64,000 bases of DNA. Origin: Paragordius varius. Its lineage: Eukaryota; Nematomorpha. The DNA lies in contig OZ176053.1 of NCBI GenBank assembly GCA_964247055.1, forward strand, positions 5,270,001-5,334,000, read 5' to 3'. A program made the position numbers and the translations under genes. Under the pieces are notes generated by a model that worked only from the letters and a program-made list of their open reading frames with translations, did no database searches and had not been told where the DNA came from. Below, in pieces: positions 50,511 through 61,877 of the stretch (the first letter of the stretch is position 1; the number at the start of each line of letters is the position of its first letter).

Positions 50511-50516
<6 letters not shown>

Positions 50517-51120
50517 ATTTGCGCTTCAAGAGTATCCTTGAACACTTCAAGTTGGTCCTTGAACACTTTAAGTTGGTCCTTTGACTTTTTGTTTTGTTTT
50601 TAACTTTTATCAATCAAATCGTAAATAATTCATCTATTTAATTATAACCTATTTTCTACTATTTAACATAAACTTTAAATCGATATCAACTTTAAATCTT
50701 TGAGAAACCGTATATCTTTATTAATATCTTAAAATAATTTTGGATATTTATAAGATTTTGACACGAAATGAAAAAATATATAAGTTTTCTGGGTAATTAA
50801 TTAAATTTTTCATTAAAAACATTTAAAAGTCAATAATTTTGTTCAATTGAAAAAAAATAGTTTGTAACAAAAAAGTGGTTTTTCAATAAAATTTTTATTT
50901 TTAAATGAATAAATATATAAATTAGGTTAATAAATAATAAAATAAAAAAATAAATGCAAATATTATAGTTAAATCAAAAATTATGAATTTTAAGGACCAA
51001 CTTGAATTGTTCAAGGACCAACTTGAATTGTTCAAGGACCAACTTGAACTGTTCAAGGACCAACTTGTTCAAGAACCAACTTGAAGTGTTCAAGGACACT
51101 CTTGAAGTGCAAATGATATA
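50511..51120. mobile_element. Foldback MITE with 21-bp subrepeats, copy A2
   Basis: Ends tataccatttgcgcttcaag and a near-complement (cttgaagtgcaaatgatata). It uses the same subrepeat as A1 (ccttgaacaattcaagttggt), about two units left and four to five right, and the same AT-rich core in inverted orientation. Both flanks are (ta)n runs, as expected for TA-targeted insertion. Confidence 0.85.
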
Positions 51121-51284
51121 TATATATATATATATATATGATTTCAACCTTAGTATTCTACAAACTCCAATTTGATTGAGATTTTTATTTATCTACATTC
51201 ATTACTGAAAATAGATCACAATTCACTTGAGTAATTAAGTATCTAATTATTTTCTATCAAAAAAGAAAAATGCACATAGAAAAA

Positions 51285-54200
51285 TCAACTATATTCTGAA
51301 TTTTTATTGATGCAAAAATTATTTGTAGATCCTTTCACCGATTTTAGCAAATCGAATTGGACCGTGTCCATACTAATATCCCAAATCATGAAACCACCAA
51401 TGTTTTTTTCTAAACATCCATATAGTATCTATATGTAATAAATTATGTGGAAAATATTAATGTTCCATATTTGTTAAATTATTGTTAATTGTAATGAACC
51501 AACTAACAATTTTACCCCACTTTTTTAAAAAATATTTGATAAATAAAGTATTAGGCTTAGGCATGTACCCCGACTCGATCACTTGTTTGATAAAATAATT
51601 TGATTTTAAAAAAACAAAAAATATATAATGTTTTAACACCTGGAATATTTAAATGTTATGGATTAATATGGTAATATTTGTGGTTTACATAAATTATAGA
51701 TTCTCACCACAATAGAATTTAATTTATGATGCATCGTTTGCTTTACAAAAAATTCCTAAAAATAATTTAGAAATCTCCAATATATTTTCGAAATTGTGTT
51801 CGACGAAGTTACCTTACGTCCAAGGCTTCTATAAGAATCATACGAAATCCAATCTCTATTTTTGTAGATAAAAGGCGCTTTACCATAATCATCCCATTTT
51901 GATTCCCATTCCTTTAGTGCCACAATCTAAAAAAATAAAAACAATCACTTAAATATGGTCAAGATTATGTATTTTTTTTCTTCAAAATATTGGTTAAATA
52001 GATAAAACAACCTCAAAATAGGCCAAATATCCCGGTTCTTTCGTAAAGGGCCCACTATAACATGTCGAATTCTTATCTACAGAGCTTCCAACTTCTGGTG
52101 TGGTAGAATTAGCTAATTTGAAAGAACGCCCATAAAATGGTAAACCGATATTAATTTTTTTTGGATCAATTCCCCTAACCAAGTAATTTCCTAATCCAGT
52201 TACCTAAAATGTATTTGTTTTGGCTAAAGCAGGAGTATCCAACACGCAGACCGCGAAAAATTTTAAAATTTAATTTTTAAAAATATGCCCATAATTCTTT
52301 GTAAAATTGATATTTTTCATACGATTTATCCAAAAAAGTCCATCCAATTGGCACGAAGTAGAGAAATGGATGTTATTTTATCTTTGAATTTTACAGATTT
52401 ATGTGTGAAATATATTAAATAAATAATTAATATGTCCATATCTCAAGCGAGTGCCGTCAGTTTTTTTGAGACTTAAATGTGGCCCGCGAAGCCATAGGTG
52501 TTGGACCCCCCTTTGCTAAAGTCTTCATATATACATAGTTTACCAAAGTATTTTAGTTACCAAATCATTTTTATCCGGGCTGTACATTGGAGAGTTGTGT
52601 CCAACTTCGTCATTCCAAGGACCATGAAAATCATAAGTCATCACATTAAATATATCAACGTATCTAGTTTTAAAAAAAATTAGTGACTTCAGTTAAAAAT
52701 GATTATATGATAGTTAATTTAACATCTTTGATTCGGTGTCAGTTTCTTAATCCATAAATGCTTTACTAAAAAAACATATATTGCATAAATCAATTTTCGA
52801 TACTCCTAGAATATATAGTAATAAAATTGTATAAAAATTTAAAAATATAATATAAATACCCATTGGTTTGGAATCGTCTATTTTATAAAAAAAAGTTCCG
52901 TTTGTAATCATAATATACTTATGATGTCAGACTGCAAAATCTCAAACAATATCGAAAAATGATTAAAAGGATAGAAATTGTCAAAATGTAAGGGGTGTTT
53001 TCGGTCAACTTATTACTATTTTGTAGATAAAATAATAATTTTAATAATTATAATAATTGAAATGATCTTTAAATAAGTTATTCGTGAAATTACATCCTTT
53101 CAAAGCATAAGCATATTTTTAAATTTTTATTCAATTACAATTATATACTTGTTAACTTCGTTTAAATCATATCCTTGTTCTAGATAATAGCTGGAAGCCG
53201 GTGTCGCAATCGAAAGTATGGAACTTTTATTTTGAGTTTTTATACTGATAGAAATAGCCTGGAACACATAAATGTAAACAAAGTGTTTAAGAAAGAATTT
53301 AATTGACGTAATTTTACAAATCCAATTTTGAAAGTTCATTTTTATGACAAGAGTGTGTAATAGGTATTCTTAAACCTTCAGCAATGATACAAAATCATTT
53401 TTTTGGTCAGCAGATGGATATTCCCAATCTAAATCAACACCATCCAAATTATATTTGATTAGTAATTCCCCAATATTATCAGCAAATCTACGCATTAACT
53501 GTTCACTTGAGCAAATGTCACTAAAAAAGCAATTAATAGTAATAATCCTTAATAAAACCGCATCTGGTTTTGATTTGAGGTAAAACCTTATTAATATTTT
53601 TTGAAATCACGATTCCGGCATTTAGCGTGTAGATCTGGTATTTTATATTAACACTCATTTCCAAGAATACAAAAAAAATTTTGATTACACATTTATTATT
53701 GACCAACACACTTGACATATCTATATTCCAATTTAAATTAAAAATATCTTGAAATATCAAAATACGGAAAATTCATATAAGGTTGTTAGAATGAAAAGAA
53801 TATTTTAATAAAAATATATATTTAAGGTTTGGAGGAATAAAAATTTAATTTAAAAACTATTTTTAAAATACTTGAAGGCAAGAGAGTAATTATTTCCGCC
53901 ACCAATGCTAACAACAACTTTGACCGTTGGAAATTTTATTTTGAATCGCTGCAACTCCATAAAATCTTCTAACATCAAAATAAAATAAATAATGAAATAT
54001 AAAAATAAAGTTTGGTTAAAGAATATTACACATTTTGCGCAAATAAAATTTTGAATTTATGTGTGTGCTATTAGGATTGAATTTTTTACCCGCTAAAAAA
54101 TCCGGTCTGACCTCTCATAAATGCTATCATCCTTGCCATTAATGTATGAAGGTTGATACTACACCCAGCCTTACTACTAATACTATAAAAATCAATTTTA

Positions 54201-56065
54201 ATCTTTTTTATAATAAAAGTTACAAGAGAAAATTTAACATTTTTTTGGGTAAATTTAAGACCATTATTTTATATTAATGATAATCATGATAAACATATAA
54301 AAAATTGATCATGAATGCGTTTAAACCGATCAGTCACAACCCTAGTAATATATACACATTTACAATTCAAATTCACCTTTAAACAATTCAAATTCATCCT
54401 TAAATAATTCAAATTCCCCTCAAATAAATTATATGTTATTTCAGAGAATTACCTATATTTTTATATATTTTTTAAAAATAAAATTTTGTTTTAAATTAAA
54501 AAAACTGAAAAAATAATAAACTATGACATACAGATATATTTTCTTTTAATAATGAGTTATATTAGTTCGAAAACACATAATTAATTAGGGTGAATTGGAA
54601 TTGTTCAAGGGTGAATTTGAATTGTTCAAAGGGGAATTTGAACTGTAAAGGGTATATGTAAAATATGTTTATACAGTATATTACTTAAAAAACCATTTGT
54701 CGATTATATTATTGAATTTTATTTATATAATTACATTTACACCTATGATTTCTGTATCAATCCTAATTGTCCCGTTAGATAGAGGTTCTAGAAAAGCATA
54801 ACTAAGATGTGTTATTAGGCGCCCGGGTATATCCATAATTTTCATATTGTAAGGAGAGGAACGGTATTTAGCCCATGACGCATAGTAAGGCCATATTCTT
54901 ACTGATTCTGTAATTTAATTATTTCATAAAAGTTACATTCCGTTTAAATATTCTATATCTGATGATTAATAGAAGTCTGAATTATTATATGCTATACACA
55001 ACAAATACGCAAAGTATTTATGGAACAAGCATTCGATTATCATTAGAAAAATACAGCTTATCATATATTACGGATAAACGCAGATCCACTTTCATGATAA
55101 TTGCCCCATATCGAAAAATCACAACTCACATTATGTTAAAATAAATTTTTCCAGAAGCTACAGACTTTAGAACAAGTTTTCTCAATTTATATTCTAATAA
55201 TACAAAAAAAGCATTACAATAAAATAATTTAATAGTGGGCGCATAAATTCACCATTAAAACCCGCTAAAGAGGTTTATAAAGATAAACACAAAAGAGATG
55301 AGATTGTGCAATAATAAATTTAACACATGTACATAATTTTTTAAAAAAATCTATCCATTCACCTTAAAATTTAAGTTGGACAACACATTTTATCTTAAAA
55401 CCTAAATTGAAGGCAAACGATTATAAAAATCTCAGGTGATTGATGTTAAAGAATAGAAAGATTATATAGCAAAATCGTTTTCATAACATCTTTTAGTGTA
55501 TACTTATAAAGTTTCCGTCATGCTACAGAATAGCATAAAATACGATTCAATAAATTTGTCAAAAATTAAATTTTTTAAAATATATTTAATCAAAAATAAC
55601 TGTTTTGATGTCATAAACTAGTTGTATTAATAATTGTCCCGCATCTCAGCATTGCGTTTATTTTAAGAAAACTAGCCCCTTTCAGCCGGGTCCCAAAATG
55701 TGAGACTTTTGGAAACCACCTATAAAAATTAGCTTCTGCCAAAAAAATTATCTAATATGTGCCAATTTTGTTTCGATATAGACACCAAAAATCATCATAG
55801 CCGATATAATTTCCATAATGAGTGGTAAGCCGGAGGATGGTGTTTACCATGAGATTTTAATAAGTTTACCGCTTTAGAATTAAGGAAAAAAGAAACTATA
55901 AATTTTTTTATTAAAGTGTGAACAAACATGGTGCGAAATAGAATTGTAATGAAAATTAAAAATTTCTTTTTTAAAGTCAAATTTATTAGGACATAAAAAT
56001 AAATACAGCATACCTGCCGCAACTATGAATAAAATCAAGGATATATGAATAATTTTTCCAAACAT
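51285..56065 (-). CDS. Secreted chitinase, glycoside hydrolase family 18
   Basis: Nine exons (56065-56014, 54907-54743, 53968-53872, 53520-53376, 53258-53149, 52663-52561, 52203-52012, 51926-51813, 51428-51285) join in frame at every junction to 373 aa. Exon 1 encodes a signal peptide (MFGKIIHISLILFIVAA). GH18 motifs in barrel order are PYYASWAKYR, LITHLSYAFL, VVVSIGGGN (about 92-98), the catalytic DGVDLDWEYP with acid E138, FNVMTYDFHG (about 195-204), IGLPFYGRSF (about 243-252) and GGFMIWDISMD (about 337-347). All key acidic residues are present, so it should hydrolyse chitin by the substrate-assisted mechanism. No chitin-binding module follows; the length is a bare catalytic domain. Introns hold a hAT MITE and a foldback MITE. 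Confidence 0.95.
52230..52514. mobile_element. hAT-type MITE in a chitinase intron
   Basis: Ends caggagtatccaacacgcag and ggtgttggacccccctttg, with gaccgcgaaa and ggcccgcgaag inside. The flank gctaaag is repeated (52223-52229 and 52515-52521), consistent with an 8-bp duplication with one change. Non-coding. Confidence 0.75.
54351..54656. mobile_element. Foldback MITE, copy A5
   Basis: Decayed copy with ends tatacacatttacaattcaa and the complement of tataccctttacagttcaaa, plus a few units of the ttcaaattcacctt repeat. It lies in chitinase intron 2. Confidence 0.7.
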
Positions 56066-56573
56066 TTTGAGCTGGATAAAAATTTAAATATATATAAAAT
56101 ATATATAAATGTACCAGCCTTGAAATGCATGCAACTTTACAATGTCAAGACTCTGTCCTATAGTAACAAGCACGATTTGATAATTTGCCTTTAGCCATGG
56201 TTGATAATGTTTTTTATAAAACACACAATTTACGGTTTTACTTTTTATAAAATATTTACAATGATAAATTACCATATTTGATATTTCATTAATTTTTGAT
56301 ATTTCGACAATGTTTTCAGGAAAAAGGTTTATTAAAATATTATATCGTAGGATATGTTTTTTGGTATATTATACTATTTTTAGTATTTGAGTTAGTCATA
56401 ATTGACTTAAAAAATACAGCATTTTAACGAAGATCATAGGAATTTTGATGCATAAAATAGATCTGTATATGCTCACCCACCTTATATGGTAGATTTCCAA
56501 TAAATATTATAGAAACAGATATTATGCTCAGATTAATCTCATAAATTTTTTGATGTTTAAAATGAGTTTAACG

Positions 56574-57117
56574 CATACCATTTACAGTTTCCACCCTTGA
56601 ACAATTAAAATTCACCCTTGTTAAATTCAAATTTACCCTCGAACAATTCAAATTCACCCTAAAATAAATTATGTGTTTTTCTACGATTAAAATTTACCTT
56701 TATTTTTTAACACGTTGACGGACAGTAGGAACAAGCGAAGTTCGAAAATTGACACTATACGTGCATACTGAATCTGCAACTCGTATAACAGGTGAAATAT
56801 GAACTTCAACCTAAAGATGTTTTCAAAACACGACACTATGCTTCTACGTATACGTCAGTAAGTGCACATTTGTGCTGCTATAGCCGTAGTGTCTAAAAAC
56901 GACCGTTTCGTTTTGGACGGCTATAGCAGTCATGCCACATTGTGAACTTCGCTTTGACGGCTATAGCCGCAATTGTCCGTCAACGTGTTAATATTTTTAA
57001 AATGTAGAATTCTGTCTAAAATTAATATAATGATGATTTATATTAGCCCAAAACACATAATTTGTTTTTAGGGTTGAATTGTTCAAGGATTAAGGGCGAA
57101 TTTTAATTGTTGGTATA
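56574..57117. mobile_element. Foldback MITE, copy A6, interrupted by a piggyBac-type MITE
   Basis: Starts cataccatttacag, carries degenerate cacccttgaacaatt units on the left and gaattgttcaagg units on the right, and ends at ttggtata. The inserted element at 56711-56987 splits its core. Confidence 0.65.
56711..56987. mobile_element. piggyBac-type MITE
   Basis: Perfect 14-bp inverted ends cacgttgacggaca / tgtccgtcaacgtg are flanked on both sides by TTAA (56707-56710, 56988-56991), the piggyBac target sequence. Inner copies of acggctatagc occur near the right half. Length 277 bp, non-coding, clearly more GC-rich than its host element. Confidence 0.88.
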
Positions 57118-57247
57118 TTATGACAGGACGCGTTAGACCTGGTGTAATGTACAAATATATTTATTTTGAATGAAAAAATGTACACATTAGTCAACTCAAA
57201 TTATAAGATAATATAATTGTGGCTGGTAAAAATATTTATAAAGTTTT

Positions 57248-57691
57248 TCATAAACGGGTTTTGCGTTTTCTTTTTCTATTTTTTGTCACAGAACGTTTTA
57301 GTAATGATGCATTTTTCCTTTTGGACGACTTCGAGTGAGAAACATGCCTTTTTCTCTGGCTGCGTCTCTTTCGACTTTTTGATCTACTTTTGCGTTTAGT
57401 TTTTTTAGAACTCCTCTTATCCAAGGGTTCTTCTGATGAAGAACTTTGACTCATTGATGGTTGATAACGCTTTCGTTGAAAACCCCTTTTTGTCGCAGAT
57501 TTTGATTTACCTCTTCTACTCCTACTTCTACTTCGAGCACCTCTTCTAGCTCCGCATGACATTGTACTTGCTTTAGATCGTGACCAGCAATTAGTCCGGG
57601 GTCGAGCTCCTTTTCCATCCTTTAGTATTTGATGAGGATTTACTGTTTCCAACACTCTATAATCTGGGATATTGGAATTCATGAGATCCAT
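57248..57691 (-). CDS. Arg/Ser/Lys-rich basic protein 1
   Basis: A single open frame of 147 codons with ATG at 57691. The first 30 residues (MDLMNSNIPDYRVLETVNPH...) are not repetitive. The rest is strongly basic with RS/KS dipeptides (SRSRSRRGKSKS, KSRSKSRKRRSQRKRH) and an acidic-serine patch (SQSSSSEEP). Such composition is found in SR-type splicing proteins and in sperm or chromatin basic proteins. No RRM or other domain is present, so no function is assigned; a nuclear location is likely. It forms a local GC-rich island next to a similar gene at 59043-59795. Confidence 0.7.
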   Translation of the reverse strand: MDLMNSNIPDYRVLETVNPHQILKDGKGARPRTNCWSRSKASTMSCGARRGARSRSRSRRGKSKSATKRGFQRKRYQPSMSQSSSSEEPLDKRSSKKTKRKSRSKSRKRRSQRKRHVSHSKSSKRKNASLLKRSVTKNRKRKRKTRL

Positions 57692-59042
57692 AGTAATAAA
57701 AGGTGAATTTCAATTATTAAAAAGAGGTTAAATTATTTTTGTATAAATGATTGTTAATTAATATTGTTTTTGATTAATAAAATTATATAAACAGATAAAA
57801 AAACCTTAGATTTATAGTGATTTAAATCTTAATATTCAAATTTGTTACGACAATAATGCTTAATTAACCAATTTTGGGGCATCATTAAATTTTTATATTG
57901 TTAAAACTAATTGGGTATAACTATGATATTGCACCATTGTAATGGTAAGTAAATGATGATGGTTTTTAATTTGTAAAATCAGTCTAGTAAAAATATAAAA
58001 ATTAGGACATGGCACACCTCTAAAACCCCATTTCTATTTATAATATAATGTTTTATATAACATATCATTTCCTAGCAGAGTGAGGAAAATGAAAAAAAAA
58101 TGATATTTGTTTTAAAATTGTATCAGCTATTCTCCTTTTACTTATGTGGACATTCACTGGTGCATAAAAATCATCAAGGCCAAATTTTAAAATATATATT
58201 TTTTAACTTCGCAACTAAATACCCCACCAAAAATAAATGCTTTACAAAAATATTTTTAAAATTTATTTAGCAAAATCTCAAGTCGCTGTTTTTAATACAA
58301 TTGATTACTTAATTAAAATATATAACTATATTAAATTTATTAATTGCGACTAAGCAAAAATATATGCTACTCTTGTTATGTTTATATACTAAGCATTTAT
58401 ATAGTTCCACAAAAATAATGAAAGGTTGTTTAAATTTTTATGTAAAGAGTACTATAACAATTATTTAAAGCTCGAGGTTTCTTGCACAGCTGTAATTAAG
58501 GCAAAAAAATTATTTTTTGGCTGATAAATAAGGGTTCCAATGTTGTATGTAAAAATAAAGGTGATAATTTTACCATCAAATTAAACAAGTCTGGGTGCGC
58601 CCTGTCTTTTTGTGGGGATCAACGGAATCTGAAAATGACTTTATCTCATATATCCATGGCATTGTAATTTAAAAATATTTTTGTAATATTTGTTAGGACA
58701 CGCAAATGTTGGTTTAACTATGTTTACCTTTTATTTTTTACTATAAATTAAGGATATTCTCTGTTTTCACCCCCAGGGTTAATAATATTTGGGATTTAAT
58801 CTGCGCAAACATTAATAGAACAAACTAGCCAATATAAATTGGTCATTACGTTTTTAGTAATATTTTTACCATTTTACATTTCATTTGTTTGATTACATAA
58901 GATTTGTTAAATTACTTTATTTTATTTATTGAACTATTTCCATAAACATTAACAATAATATCATAATAACAAACGGGAAAAACGACCGTTAGAAATATTT
59001 AGATAACAAAAACATTAAATGAATTGATCCAATTTTAATCAA
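57692..59042. other. Interval between the two basic-protein genes
   Basis: AT-rich, no open frame or bounded element seen. It presumably contains the promoter of gene 1 and the 3' flank of gene 2. Confidence 0.45.
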
Positions 59043-59795
59043 TCAGTTATTATTGTTGGATCCCGTGTTAGGGTTATTCCCAGATCCACCACTGTTTGCT
59101 CCCGACGAGTTAGCATTGTTGGCCGGGCCAGATTTTTGGCCCGATCTATTAGAGTTGGCCCCTTTGCGTTTGTTGCGAGCCGCACGTTTTCCAGCTCCAC
59201 TTGAAGCATTTAATTTCGCCCCACGTCGTGAAGCAGCTGACTTCCCTCGTTTCCTGCCCGAGCCAGAAGTTGACCTATGGCGGCGAGAATGTTGACTTTT
59301 GCCACTTTTTCGACCACTTCTACTTCGACTCCTTCCACCTTTTCTTCGTCGGCGACCACCTCCATGACGGCTCGACACATCAGTCGAAGATTCCTCAGAG
59401 GAGGAACCTCCACTCTCTGCCCCACTGTGATGTCCGCGACGTCCCCTACGTCGACGACGTTTACCATGACCTGATTTGCTTGATGATCCGGCTGAGCGTT
59501 TAGCCTTGCGGCGTCGGCGACTAACACTCCGTCCTTTACGGCTCGAGGAACGCCCACGAGATCTTGATTTAGCTGAACGGCCAAGCTTGCCCGAAGCTTG
59601 TTGCAGAGCTGTAAAGGTTGTGTCGTTACGACTACAAATCTCATCATCATCATCATGTTCAAAAACGCTTAAATCGTGATCAATTTCATGCCGGCCTACT
59701 CCTTCTACATCTTGGAAAGATGTAATTCGATCGTTTTTCCTTGAAGTAGGAGGACCTGCATTTCGTTTGCTTTTATACAAGTTTTCTTGCCTCAT
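59043..59795 (-). CDS. Arg/Ser/Lys-rich basic protein 2
   Basis: A single open frame of 250 codons, ATG at 59795. The N-terminal 70 residues carry an acidic run (FEHDDDDEI). A long RS/RRRR region follows (KSRSRGRSSSRKGRS, KRRRRRGRRGHHSG), then a Ser-Glu patch, more RSRSGRKSGK, and an Asn/Gly/Ser tail ending in NNNN. No folded domain is seen. The low-complexity architecture suggests a nuclear or chromatin role, but that is inference. Its base composition is far more GC-rich than its flanks. Architecture parallels the neighbour at 57248-57691 (non-repetitive head, basic RS body, SSSEE patch), so the two may be old tandem paralogues. Confidence 0.75.
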   Translation of the reverse strand: MRQENLYKSKRNAGPPTSRKNDRITSFQDVEGVGRHEIDHDLSVFEHDDDDEICSRNDTTFTALQQASGKLGRSAKSRSRGRSSSRKGRSVSRRRRKAKRSAGSSSKSGHGKRRRRRGRRGHHSGAESGGSSSEESSTDVSSRHGGGRRRRKGGRSRSRSGRKSGKSQHSRRHRSTSGSGRKRGKSAASRRGAKLNASSGAGKRAARNKRKGANSNRSGQKSGPANNANSSGANSGGSGNNPNTGSNNNN

Positions 59796-61877
59796 ATTGA
59801 CAATTTTTAATAATATTTAATGTAATTTGTAAAAATGCTTTAAAATGTTTTCAGCAAATGATTGTTGATTTATAATGCATTATAAAGAATTAATTACGTA
59901 TATATTTACGCTTGATGTGCGTAATAATCATTTAGCAATAAATACTTGTGGCTTAATGAACAAAATAAAAACCAATTTAAATCAATCATTTTTTTGAAAT
60001 ATTTAGCAACACGTATTAAATAATTTGAAATGCAACATAAATAATATAACAGATTTCTGAGCATAATTAGTTTTAGTATTCTCTCTTATAAATTTCCCAT
60101 GAGGATCTCTTTTTAAAATCGTAAATATTTTAAATCCATTCATATAATTAGTTAAAAAAATTATAGAAAAATTGACAAGAGTGTTAAAAATTTAAGGTAT
60201 TTTCCCTACATGAGACCAATATAAATTTAATCCCTTTACACTGTATTTATAAAATTAAGAGTTGGCTAGTCAAGAGTTGTTCGTACCATCCTGATTAATC
60301 CCCTATTCATACATAAGTATTTTTAGACGCGAATTTAACTCAACATAATATTTCTTTCTAAGTAAAGTCCAGGATGAGTTGAAGTAATTAGGATTTTATA
60401 ATAAAAAAACCGATTTATTGGTTAGATGCTAATTAAAATTATTTTTAAACCATTATTATTATTATAATAATATGAGACAAATTATCTCAAAATTTTTCGC
60501 AGCACATTAATATAAGTAGAGAGAAAAAATTCTTATTGATTTATTTTTTGACAGTCACTAATACTAAAACCAATTTCACTTTCTTCCACAACACACATAA
60601 GAATTATGTCATGGTTTAGTCTGCCTTGGGCTATTCCCATATTAAGTACGTAGAACTCTCTTTTTTCCCCACAAGCACACAACTTATTGTAACAATCTAT
60701 TTTTTGGCAGTAATTGAAAAAATATGGTGTGGTCGCCATATTATAAATATCTGTATTCTCTTTAAAAAACGAACGAATTTTCCCAACTATCTAAACAAAC
60801 ACACATTGGTTATTAATGCTATTAAGGTCTAAGTGAATGGATGCAGAGGAGGAAATTGGAAAAATATTAGTATATCTCGTTTATTTTTTCTAAATGACAA
60901 CACCTATATACGAAACACGACGAGAGAATGATAGATTACATACAATGTTAAAATTTGATAAGAATAAGACAAATAGTCCACAAACTAGATTTAGGTTTTC
61001 ATTAAATGAAAAATTAGTGGCATAGAATTATAGGCTAAAAATCATTATTTAACATATGTTTCAAAGATTGGGGAGGTGCAATAAATCAATAATAATAATA
61101 ATTTTAATTTAAGTACTATATTTATTGGATAAAACCTTAATGACTAACTCTAAATATTTTAGTTTGTAGGCATCAAAGTTTATTGAAACTATCAATATAT
61201 TCCATGCATAAAACTTTAAAATTTATCAAAAAAATGCAGCATATAAAATCAATTTCTATCCTCTCAAGAACTAAAAAATGTATATGCGTGTATAGTTAAA
61301 TAAATATAATTTGAGGTTTCTTTTCCTAGAATGGCTCATATAGATTTGTTACACCATACGCCATAGATATATATACATTAAAAATAATTATATACAATTA
61401 CATAGTATGTATAAGTAGGTCCAAATTTATTATTTTTTCATAAGCGATGACAACATTGTTGATTCTCCCAAGACAGACAAAAAAGTGTGGAAAGACGACA
61501 ACCTTAGTTAATAAATATGCAGAAAATGGAACTTTGACCACAAAATATTACAGCACACAAGAATATATTTAGAATTTGTTTGGTGCTTCTACTTTCTACT
61601 ACCAAAAAATTGTGATGTATGAAAGTTTCCTTCCAGAGAATATATTTATTTTATCCATCGTTTTTTTTTCGCATTAAATGGTGACTAACTAACTAACTAA
61701 CTCCACCTATCCATAATTGTATTTAGACCTTTTTATTTCAACTGATATTTAATTAATTTTAAAAGAGTAAACTAATTCCTTACTTGTTATAAACATTTTT
61801 TACACTGACTAACATTCATAAACTTTTTATATTTTAAACTTAAAAAACTTTTGATTCATTTATCATATTAATGAAAT
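59796..61877. other. Intergenic, one weak open frame
   Basis: Mostly AT-rich without recognisable features. A 68-codon minus-strand frame at 60739-60533 has eight cysteines (CQKIDCYNKLCACGEKRE) but no signal peptide and no recognised family; it is as likely chance as gene. A tandem actaactaact run lies near 61683. Confidence 0.35.

Noticed and set aside
51457-51639. Minus-strand open frame within the chitinase gene as an extra exon
   Set aside because: Exons 51813-51926 and 51285-51428 join in phase and give a continuous GH18 sequence; the frame adds nothing recognisable.
59053-59679. Several plus-strand open frames opposite basic protein 2
   Set aside because: GC-rich antisense shadows of the RS-rich gene on the minus strand.
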